From Microstegium vimineum (taxonomy: Eukaryota > Streptophyta > Magnoliopsida > Poales > Poaceae): a DNA stretch of 64,000 bases. The notes under the pieces were generated by a model. The model was given only the letters and a program-made list of their open reading frames with translations. It had not been told where the DNA came from and ran no database searches. How positions within the stretch are numbered: the first letter of the stretch is position 1; each line of letters begins with the position of its first letter. A program made the translations under genes and the position numbers. Shown in pieces: positions 54,904-64,000 of this stretch. The stretch spans positions 24,438,979 to 24,502,978 of the forward strand of contig CM039119.1 of NCBI GenBank assembly GCA_022036555.1. The letters are read 5' to 3'.

Positions 54904-57900
54904 TTGGAAAGATTGCTATCTCCAATGATCTAAGCATTAGCAATGTGCTTCTAGTTGAAAGGCTTGAGTTCAATCTATTATCGGTTGCCCAATTGTGTGA
55001 TCTCGGTTTCAAGTGCATCTTTGATGTTGAGGATGTGGAAATCATTAGTGTGGATGGTTCAAACATGATCTTCAAGGGATTTCGGTATGAGAACCTCTAT
55101 CTAGTGGATTTTAATGCTAGTGAGACTCAACTATCAACATGTCTCATCTCAAGATCTAGCATGGGTTGGCTATGGCATAGAAGGCTTGGTCATGTTGGGA
55201 TGAAGCAATTGAACAAGTTAGTCAAGCATGATCTAGTGAAAGGCTTGAAGGATGTCACATTTGAAAAGGACAAGCTATGTAGCTCATGTCAAGCTGGAAA
55301 GCAAGTTGGAAACACACATCCAAAGAAGAGCATGATGAGTACAAGCAAAGCATTTGAGTTATTGCACATGGATCTCTTCGGGCCAACTACATATACAAGC
55401 ATTGGTGGAAACAAGTATGGATTTGTGATAGTGGATGACTTCACAAGATACACATGGGTATTCTTCTTGAGTGACAAGAGTGAAACTTTTTGATATCTTC
55501 AAGTCATTTGTCAAGAGGTGCCATAATAAGTTTGAAACAACTACAAAAGAGTTAGAAGTGACAATGGGAGTGAGTTCAAGAACACAAGAGTTGATGAACT
55601 TTGTGATGACTTTGGAATCAATCATCAATTCTCTCCAAAGTACACTCCTAAATCCAATGGGATAGTTGAAAGGAAGAATAGAACTTTGATTGACATGGCA
55701 AGATCAATGTTGAGTGAGTACAATGTTAGTCATTCCTTTTGGGCCAAAGCTATAAATACGGCTTGCTACTCTAGCAACTGTCTCTATTGTCATGGAATGC
55801 TTGAGAAGACCCCTTATGAGCTCTTGAATGAAAGAAAGCCAAATATTGCATACTTTAGAGTGTTTGGATGCAAGTGCTATATATTGAATAAAGGCACAAG
55901 GCTAAGCAAGTTTGAGAAGAAATGTGATGAAGACTTCTTACTTGGCTACTCTACATCAAGCAAGGCTTATAGAGTTTGTAATTCATCTAGTGGAATTCTT
56001 GAGGAAGTGCATGATGTGGAATTTGATGAAACACAAGGTTCTCAAGATGAACAAGAAAACTTGGATGATGTGAGAGGTGACAAGTTTGTCAATGCAATGA
56101 AAGATATGGATGTTGGTGATATTAGACCAAGACAAGTACAAGATGAAGATGAAGATCAAGTGACCATTCCTATAAACGAAGAAGCTAGTGGCTCTCGAAC
56201 TCAAGATCAAGCAAGTACTAGTGAAGTTCAAGTACAAGTTCAAGCTAGTCCATCATAATCTCAACCAAATGCTCAAGATTCTCACATGCGAGTGCCCCAA
56301 CCTACCAACATTGCAAGAGATCATCCTCTAGACCAAGTGATTGGTGGCATTCAAAGTGGAGTTCAAACAAGATCAAGATTGGCTTCATTTTGTGAGCATT
56401 ATTCTTTTGTCTCATCATTTGAGTCAACCAAGATTGATGAAGCTTTGAAGGATGTGGATTGGATAAATGCTATGCATGAAGAGCTTAACAACTTCACAAG
56501 AAATCAAGTTTGGCAACTTGTAGAAAGACCAAGAAAGCACAATGTCATTGGAACAAAATGGGTTTTCAAGAACAAGCAAGATCAAGATGGAATAGTGGTG
56601 AGGAACAAAGCAAGACTAGTGGCTCAAGGTTATTCTCAAGTTGAAGGTCTTGACTTTGGGGAGACATATGCTCCGATGGCAAGATTAGAGGCAATAAGAA
56701 TCCTATTGGCCTATGCTTGTGTACACAATATCAAGCTATACCAAATGGATGTCAAGAGTGCATTCTTCAATGGGTATATCAATGAGGAGGTATATGTTGA
56801 GCAACCACCCAGTTTTGAAGATGCAAAGAAGCCCAACCATGTGTTCAAGCTCAAGAAGGATATCTATGGATTGAAGCAAGCACCTAGAGCATGGTATGAG
56901 AGGTTGAGAAGCTTTCTCCTCTCTAAAGGGTTCAAGATGGGTTTGGTTGATACTACCCTCTTCACCAAGAAGATTCGAAATGACTTGTTCATCTTGCAAA
57001 TCTATGTGGGTGACATTATCTTTGGCTCTTCAATTCAAGATTTTTGTGAAGAGTTTTGGGAAATTATGGCCAATGAATTTGAGATGTCAATGATTGGTGA
57101 ACTTAGTTACTTCCTTGGACTTCAAATCAAGCAAATAAAGAATGGTACATTTGTGAGTCAAGGCAAGTACATCAAGGATATGATGAAGAAGTTTGGGTTA
57201 GAAGAAGATAAAGGCATTAGTACACCTATGGGGACTAATGGACACTTGGATAGTGACACACGTGGCATGATGGTAGATCAAACACTCTATCGGTCTATGA
57301 TTGGAAGTTTACTCTATGTGACCGCTTCAAGGCCGGATGTCATGTTTAGTGTATGCATGTGTGCAAGATTTCAAGCATCTCCTAGGGAGAGTCATTTGAA
57401 AGCCACAAAGAGAATATTGAGATACTTGAAGCATACACAAGAGGTTGGACTTTGGTTTCCCAAGGGGTCAATGTTTGAATTGATTGGATATTCGGACTCC
57501 GACTATGTGGGTTGCAAAGTGCATAGGAAGAGCACTAGTGGTACATGTCAAATGTTGGGAAGGTCACTAGTCTCATGGTCATCCAAGAAGCAAAATAGTG
57601 TGGCACTCTCTACCGCCGAAGCCGAATATATTAGTGTGGGGAGTTGTTGTGCACAACTATTATGGATGAAAGCCACTTTGGAGGATTATGGAATCAAATT
57701 CAAGAAAGTCCCATTGCTATGTGACAATGAAAGTGCGGTGAAGCTTACAAACAACCCCATCCAAAACTCAAGAACAAAGCACATAGATGTGAGACACCAT
57801 TTCATAAGAGATCATCAACAAAAGGGTGACATTTTCATTGACAATGTGGGCACCAATGATCAATTAGCCGACATATTCACCAAGCCACTTCATGAGAAGT

Positions 57901-57944
57901 TGAGTAATGAGTTGAATATCTTGGATTTCTCCAACATGAGTTAA
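54904..57944 (+). pseudogene. SIRE-type copia pol: integrase, RT, RNase H, broken
   Basis: Order: GAG-pre-integrase (HRRLGHVGMKQLNKL, CSSCQAGKQVG), integrase core (LLHMDLFGP, then SDNGSEFKN, then NGIVERKNRTLIDMA, giving D, D, E), integrase C-terminus (YFRVFGCKCYILNKG), RT (WIDAMHEELNNF-like start at 56460, GTKWVFKNKQDQDG, QMDVKSAFFNGYINEEVYVE), RNase H (GYSDSDYVGC, STAEAEYISV, KHIDVRHHFIRD). Two small indels near 55487 and 55550 shift and restore the frame, and a TAA lies at 56256. The RT active site reads YVGD instead of YVDD, so the catalytic Asp is lost. In order and motifs it is a normal copia pol. Confidence 0.88.
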
Positions 57945-59025
57945 TGCACCCCACTTATGACACGCCTCTACTCCAACATAGCAAGGTACAATTGGTTGAC
58001 ATATGCATTCATACTTTGCTAGACTTGTGTAGAACATATAGACATCACTCATACTAGGCTCATTCATGAAAATCAAATGACTTATATGTACATATGGTAC
58101 CACTATTGCTTCTATGAGTTGATTGATCTAGTGGTAGCATATGACATGTTGATAAGCTTGCAACCTCCCATGTTTAGTTTAGAATATTTGTTCTTATATT
58201 TAACCAACATGGATAAGATAACCATTGCAAGATGTGTGAACAAGCTTGTCCATGGTTTAAACCATGTTAAATATGTAGGACAAGTAATCTAGAGTGAACT
58301 TAATTTGATAATTCACACATCATTTTCTAAATTGACTTGATGAAACTTTAATAAGTAGTCCCTTTGTGGTAATTTGTGACAAAGGGGGAGAGAAAGTGTG
58401 ATATAAAATATAATATGAAATGATAGGACAAAGGGAGAGAAGAGAATTGAAAGTGAGAAATTAAAAATTGAGCACACAAGTAGGGGGAGCAAGCCTATGA
58501 ACAAGTTGTTGCATTTGATTGTATATTCATACATATGCTTGCTTGCATTGTCTTTTAATTCAAATTACTTGCTTGTGTGGTCTATGCTATATGGTATATT
58601 TGAATGATTGACTAATCCTCTAGCCATACTAGCATGAATAGGAAGTTAGCTAGATAAACTCTCTTGTTTATTGTGTAATCCAATTGGTATCGAGCCAACC
58701 ATGTTGCTAAGGGGACTATGAAGGGCGCACTTCGATAGGTATCAGGCTTCAAAGGTCCATTTCTAAAACCTTAGCATCATGTCATAGTTTGCTAGTTGTT
58801 CACCCCTCCAAAAGGTCTATCTAAGCATATGTGCAAAGCTTTTACTCATATTCATAGAAGTGCACATATGTAGGGGGAGTAAACACTGTCAAACTAACTT
58901 AGAAATGTTTGTCCATTTTCTCTCTTCAATTGGTATCTTGCTTGGACAAGCATTTCAAGTTGAAATCAAAATCATATTTCATATCATTTTATATAAGTTG
59001 TCATCAATTACCAAAAAGGGGAGAT
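57945..59025 (+). other. 3' non-coding zone of element F with repeated polypurine boxes
   Basis: No gene and no envelope-like ORF. Purine boxes occur at about 58383 (AAAGGGGGAGAGAAAG), 58482 (TAGGGGGAGCAAG), 58871 (TAGGGGGAGTAAA) and at the LTR (CCAAAAAGGGGAGAT, 59011-59025). The last is the true polypurine tract. Confidence 0.7.
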
Positions 59026-60900
59026 TGAAAGATCTCTAGTGTTTTGATTAATTGATGAAACCTAAGTACTAACCTAGCTCTAAGTGATGAGTAGGTATAG
59101 TGCACTATTGAAGTGACAAGTGGTGGAGCAAGGGTAGCCAAAGCTCACACTTGGAGAAATGGAGAAGACCCTAAAGCTAATCAAGACAAAGGTATAAGCT
59201 AGGGTGTTTCTTCTAGTGATCAAGGCACCTAGTGGGTGTGATCACATATAAGGATAGGTAACCGTACTATTAAGAGGGGAAAATGGTATGTGGTTACAAT
59301 TGTCAGGTGCCATTAGGTTGATCATGACATGCATTGCATTTAGACCTAATGAGCAACCCTTGTAAAACTTGATAAAATATGCCAACACACGAGCACAAGT
59401 AGTGGAACACTTGGTGGTGGCACATGTGAACAAGGGGAGAAGATAGAAGTGATTTCTGAACTGTCTAAGGGCTCTGGACCAGTTGCAGGGTATGCGTTAG
59501 ACCATTGGAGGTAGTCTGACGGATGCGCTCTGTCAACTGGCTGCCTCACCAGAGGCTGCGAACAAGGTGATCGGTGGAGCTCTGGACCATTCTTCATTGG
59601 TCTGGTGCTGAGGTCTTGGCAGACAGCTGTGCTGGAAGAGGCATCGGACCAGGAGTAATGGTCCAGTGCTAAGCTCCGCACCAGAGTCCGGAGGGTTGGA
59701 ACTCTCTGAGTAAAGCTAAGGAAGGCTCCGGACTAGTTGTTTTAGTCCAACGGTGAAGCTTCAGACCTGAGTCCGAAGCCTGGGTGCTCTCTGCATAAAT
59801 TTGGTTGAACTGCTGATCAAGGCGTCGGACCAGGCCTCTGGACCATTGCAGGTGGTCCGACGGTGCTGAGTTTTGAGCGCCAACGGTCAAATTCAAAAAG
59901 ACCTGGACACGTGGCAGTTAGAGGATGCGTCATACCAAAGTGTCGGACCAGGTGATATGGTCCAACGGTCTTGAATGTAGTCCGATGCTATGTTTTTCAG
60001 CAGACCCATGTGCATAACGGCTAGTTCCTTTTGAGGGGCTATTTAAGGGGTTTGGCCGGTACAAGCTCACTCTCTTGCACTATTGGCTATTATATACACA
60101 TTGTGAGCTTGTGACACACACTCCCACTCATCTCCTAGTTGATTGATCATCCTTTTGAGAGATTTGAGTGACTCTAGTGCATTGCATGAAGTGAGTTCAT
60201 CTAGTGGCACTTGGGAGTTGTTTCTCGTTGCGGTTTTCTTGTTACTCTTGGTGATTGCCATCACCTAGACGGTTTGGAGCAGCGAGGTGTATTTGAGAAG
60301 CTTGGTGATTGTGCTTCGTCGACCACAAGTGTGATTGTCAGGGGTTCTTGTGCCTTCCCCGCGGAGATCGCAAAGGTAACTCTAGTGGATTTCTCGTGTC
60401 TTTGAGTTCCCTCATATTGCGTTGGTTGTGCGGCACCCGGTGATGGGTTTGGCGTGTGATGCCAATTAGCGCGTGAAACTCCAAGTGAGTGAGCCGACAC
60501 AATGAGGACGTAGCTAGTTGGCGAACTAGTGAACCTTGGAGAAAAATTGGTGTTAACCTTGTCTCCGTGCTTGTTTGTGATTGATTCAGTGTTCTTGGAT
60601 TATCTCTCTTGATTGAATCAATCCTCTACTCTCTGCGAAGGTATAACATCTGCTATTCCCGTCTTAGTAGTTCTCTCTTTAGCTAGTAGAACTTTTAGGC
60701 TTGCTAGTTCTAGCTTGTGTAGGTTCTTGTGTGTGTCTTAGAATTATTAGGCTAGAACTTGTGGTTAGGAGGCTTTGCATCCCTTTGTAGGCTAGCGCAA
60801 TCCTTGCTTCGCCTCATTGTTATCTAACATCTTTTCCAGTGTTTTTGAAGTTTTTAAATGAGGCTATTCACCCCCTCTAGCCTTCGGATAGGACCTTTAA
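59026..60900 (+). repeat. 3' LTR of element F (1875 bp)
   Basis: Starts TGAAAGATCTC and ends GGACCTTTAA (probably once ...TTTCA). The U3 part (59475-59965) has six or so short inverted repeats of GGACCA...TGGTCC type, each followed by a CGGTG or similar word. A promoter-like CTATTTAAGG is at about 60039-60048. The R/U5 part has T-rich stretches and ends with GCTATTCACCCCCTCTAG wording common to SIRE LTRs. Confidence 0.78.
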
Positions 60901-60947
60901 GCAGCTTCCTGTGGGGCTCATGGTGCACACTCACTACGCTTTGGACC

Positions 60948-61328
60948 CTAAGGATGAGGAGGGGCGTAGTTCCTAGAGTGAGTGACACGCCGTGTAGCGG
61001 GAGCCACCAGAGGCACTACTAGAGAGTCCTCGGCAGGCACTGACTGCTCTGCCGGTCTTAGAGAAGCTACTGTCTGTGACTCTGTCTCTGCCTGAGTTGG
61101 AAGAAGTCGCGGAGGGGAGCCGATCCGTACTGAGCCACGGCTACCACCTCGCTTTGCGCGGTCCACTGCATCTGCCACTGCCTCTGCCATCTCTGCATTT
61201 GACAACTTGCACTTCTTCTTTGCAACCACCTTGGCGGTGCCCTTCCCCTTGTCCTTAGAAGGACAAGGTGGGGGAGGAGCATCACGACCTCCTCCTACAC
61301 TGGTGTCTACAACCTTCTCACGAGCCAT
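60948..61328 (-). pseudogene. Element G coding region, N-terminal part
   Basis: Minus-strand frame from ATG 61328: MAREKVVDTSVGGG, Pro/Lys-rich, a KKKCKLSNAEMAEAVADAVD helix, then Ser/Arg-rich, ending at a stop at 60948. Beyond this the minus-strand reading meets the LTR end of F at 60900 and would continue at 54884 in the same direction. Together with 53325-54815 it suggests one gene split by F. The Lys/Pro-rich N-terminus suggests a nucleic-acid-binding, gag-like role, but I recognise no family. Confidence 0.45.
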
Positions 61329-61920
61329 ACTGCAACTGACAAAGAATCACTTACCCGATAGAATCACTGTCAAAGCTCAACTATCAAGGATCCACTGCCA
61401 ACACACTGAGACCAACAACCTCTGACAAAGGGGCTCTCAAAGCCACTAGACTAACACTCGAGAGGCTTGGCCTCAATCCATACTCGCGGGGTTGGCCCCA
61501 AGTTTAATCTATCACTAACCCGCTGCTAGAAAGAATTTGATAGGATATAATAAGCACATATAATCTAGAGAGGGAACCCTATGGAAGAAAGCAATGTAGA
61601 CACGATATAGAATGAAATATCTGGCAAGCTACCTTATGAAAGCGAGCGCGACTAGTCAAAGCAATCCAATCTCCAAGCCAAACATCACAAGGGTTATACC
61701 AACTTTGGATCACAATCGGCAAAATTGAATAAGAGAATGTGGATTTTAATTGAATTTGACATGAAGTTGAATTGAATACGAAATCAACAATCAGCTCGAC
61801 AAAATGCAAGTTGAGTATCAACAACATACCCAAGAGAGAAGATGGAAATCGAGGACAGATGAATCAGAGTCAAGAATCGACGAATTCACCCTATGGTTAG
61901 GGAAACCCTAGAGGAGAAAC
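61329..61920 (-). other. Leader region of element G
   Basis: No gene. It precedes the ATG at 61328 on the minus strand and would be the 5' untranslated region. No PBS or 5' LTR was found before the X-family LTR interrupts it at 61921. The flanking pentamer GAAAC (61916-61920) would be that element's left target duplication. Confidence 0.4.
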
Positions 61921-63498
61921 TGTTGACACTTCTTATGACACTTACGCCAGGTTGTCATCCCTAGAATGCCAAAGAGATGTGGTATAGAAATATGCAATTT
62001 CTCTAAGTAAATAATAAATGTGTTTCTGCAAGCGCACAGATTATACCGATGTAACATTTTAACCAGGAGTATTCCAGGTATCGTTATTTATATTTTTACC
62101 ACTGGGAAGGGATACTAAGGAATAAATGAGGAATGAATAAAGATGATTAATGAGTATCACTGCATGTGTAATGGAGAGGTTTCATCTATCTCACTCAGTA
62201 CAAGATAAGTGTCACATAAGATATAGATAATGAATGAATAGTGACAAAAGATAAATACTGATCAGCATATATATTAGCCACATAAGATAATGATAAGCAC
62301 CTCAACAGATATTCTAGCAAGTCATTAGCATGGAATTAGGACAAACTACAAAGATATTTCCTAAGTTATTCTTAACTATACAGTCTAGCATACTATGATT
62401 AGTGCAATTACACTTGGCAATCATGGCGAGATAAGAGATATTCATGTGTAGTGAGTATTACTAAGGAAGATGAGAAACATAGCAATCATTTCCCCGTAAT
62501 AGAACTGCTCTGCAAGCCCTACAAACGGGAGGAGGACTACAAAGGACTCAACAGGACTGTCACTCCCGTGATCTACCCCACGATCCGGAATGTAGGGTAC
62601 AATCGCAGATAAATACGGTCTAGGCACCACACCTACACAATATCTATCATTTACCCATGTACTGATGGATAAACGCTATAACGATCCCAAACATGGATAT
62701 GATTCAGATCTAACTAAGCTAAGCATATAATCATAATAGACTGAGAACAATATAACTAAGAACATAATCGAATATAGTAAAGTCATAAACAATATAATGA
62801 AGTAGAGAAAAGTCATATTCATAATACTGAAGAACAAATGATAAACAATGAAGAACTAGAGAGAGAATTACCAATAATCCTCTTGACAGATCCGGAAACC
62901 AATCGAAGATTGACTCCTTCTAGTTCTAATCCTATATAGCTATGCTAAACTAGAGATCTAGTTGATGTGGTGGCTCTAGGGCTTGATCAGGGGCTTCTCC
63001 TCTTGGGATGGATGATGAATAATGAATTAGGTCAGAGAGGCTCTCCTCCTCTGGGTCAGGGGGCCTTCCTTATATAGGCTCCTCAAATGAACGTCGACCA
63101 TCGGATCAAACCGACCTTAATGGAGGGCTTAGATGTGATCTCAAAGGCGGTGGAGAGGTGGTCCCACAAGGCAGACCCTATTGGGCCTTGCCCTAGGGCG
63201 GCCGCCCCAAGGGGTAGGCCAGGCGCCCTACCCTTGGGCCCACTCGGCCTCTCGTTTCTTCCCGCGCCTTCTTGACCCTTCTAGAGTATTCTTGTTTATG
63301 CGAATGTTGATTATCTCTATGTAAACATGACATGTGGTCCTTTCCTCCATATTTCCTGATATCCCCCTGTAGAAATAGACATTCACCAAAACTCGTGGAA
63401 TTCTGTCAGTATAAACCCTATTTCTAAGTATTGGTTTCAATTAGATCATTTTCCTTGTCTAGTTGACGGTAGATTTTGGTACTTAAGGACCGCCAACA
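61921..63498 (-). repeat. X-family LTR copy 2 (1578 bp), 3' LTR of an element running off the right edge
   Basis: Starts TGTTGACACT and ends CCGCCAACA, with TG...CA ends. The minus strand has a promoter box, CTATATAAGG, at about 63070-63079. It resembles 3082-4030 plus 42273-42409. The interior beyond it begins with the polypurine complement, so this is a 3' LTR of a minus-strand element. ORFs in it are short and not supported. Confidence 0.75.
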
Positions 63499-64000
63499 AG
63501 CTCCCCCAAGCTTACATTTTGCTCATCCCTGAGCAAAGATAGATTCAGTGATGGATCAGGAGTTGCTGCAATGCTTTTACGCCTTACAGGTACACATGCT
63601 TTCAAATAAGATCTCGTCTTTGGGTTAGATCAACTATTAAGATAAAAAACTTACTCATTTTACCTTCCACCATGGGGCTTGTAACCGTCACCTATGTCTT
63701 GGGTAGTTGAAAGATAGAACGGTCTAGCCAAGCACCATGTACCTACTCTTTGATCAACTATAGCTCCGAAGTTTTTAGAGATTTTCAAAATAAAACTCAG
63801 AGATTCCTTGTATGACTCTCTCAATCGCTCCTTTGTGGTATTTCTGGATCCTTACCAAGGCATTGATGGTGTATGCCTTTCTCTCAAATATGTGATATTT
63901 GTGGTATAAGGCATTGTGGTATTGCCTTCTCTCTCTCACCCTACTTCTAATAGGCTAATATCTAGAGCTCATAGGTGGGAGATAGCGTATACATACTTAC
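63499..64000 (-). other. Interior 3' end of the X-family element
   Basis: The polypurine tract AAGCTTGGGGGAGCT (minus strand, 63499-63513) lies against the LTR. The remaining 490 bp is non-coding and typical of the zone between integrase and 3' LTR. The coding part is outside the window, so the lineage cannot be named. Confidence 0.6.

Larger units (their letters stand above)
54885..60900 (+). mobile_element. Element F: 5'-truncated SIRE-type copia retrotransposon inserted in G
   Basis: The plus-strand copy begins inside the GAG-pre-integrase coding region and has integrase, RT, RNase H, a 3' zone and one 3' LTR (59026-60900). The 5' LTR, gag and protease are missing. The left junction with G (54884/54885) carries a 22-bp copy of the sequence at 54966-54987. 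The right junction follows GGACCTTTAA, a slightly altered LTR end. Element G coding lies on both sides. No target duplication is visible, so the 5' loss involved deletion or template switching. Confidence 0.8.

Noticed and set aside
61921..63498. Pairing of the LTR at 61921 with the LTR split at 3082/42273 as one 60-kb element
   Set aside because: Both copies are followed on the right by the same polypurine complement, so both are 3' LTRs, and they are too diverged to be a pair.

Overview
This is grass (Poaceae) intergenic DNA made almost entirely of nested transposable elements. I see no ordinary host gene, no rRNA or tRNA, and nothing bacterial. The organism call rests on the kinds of element present: Tat-lineage Ty3/gypsy retrotransposons with a second RNase H, SIRE-type Ty1/copia, a Del/Tekay-like gypsy element with a long LTR, a GC-rich LINE-like copy and a hAT-type element. 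A panicoid grass is my guess, at low confidence.

Layout. 1-3081 is the 5' end (gag, protease, LTR) of a minus-strand Tat-type element, D, that sits in an older LTR, X1. X1 is also split by element A (4031-42267, minus strand, 5-bp target duplication AGAAT). Element A holds element B (5825-30972, minus strand, target duplication RCCAC). Element B holds element C (8432-19068, plus strand, target duplication CTTAT). To the right of A are: the end of X1; a Tekay-like element E (about 42417-50796, minus strand) whose 3' LTR is split by a LINE-like insertion (about 44716-47409); an unassigned zone with one zinc knuckle; a copia-like element G on the minus strand (about 51830-61920), cut by a 5'-truncated SIRE copy F on the plus strand (54885-60900); and the 3' LTR (61921-63498) of a second X-family element that runs off the right edge.

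The most notable pattern is in the A/B/C nest. Each of the three Tat-type elements carries, between its gag/pol end and its 3' LTR, one or more accessory genes on the opposite strand. Each set points tail-to-tail at gag/pol. Three of the genes have their own TATA-like box 100-160 bp before the ATG, and three have GT-AG introns. The accessory genes differ: A carries a coiled-coil-type ORF plus an F-box-like gene, B carries a nine-exon gene resembling the 'putative gypsy type transposon' family (PF04195), and C carries a plant-mobile-domain (PMD) gene with a coiled-coil tail. C has gag but no protease, reverse transcriptase or integrase, so it must have depended on enzymes supplied by another element.

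Every coding region is decayed. Many stops are what C-to-T change would produce (CAG to TAG, TGG to TGA), as expected in methylated heterochromatin. By-eye LTR comparison gives about 2.5-3% difference for C, about 7% for B and about 6% for A, which fits C as the latest insertion. All family names come from recognising motifs by reading; no database search was run.
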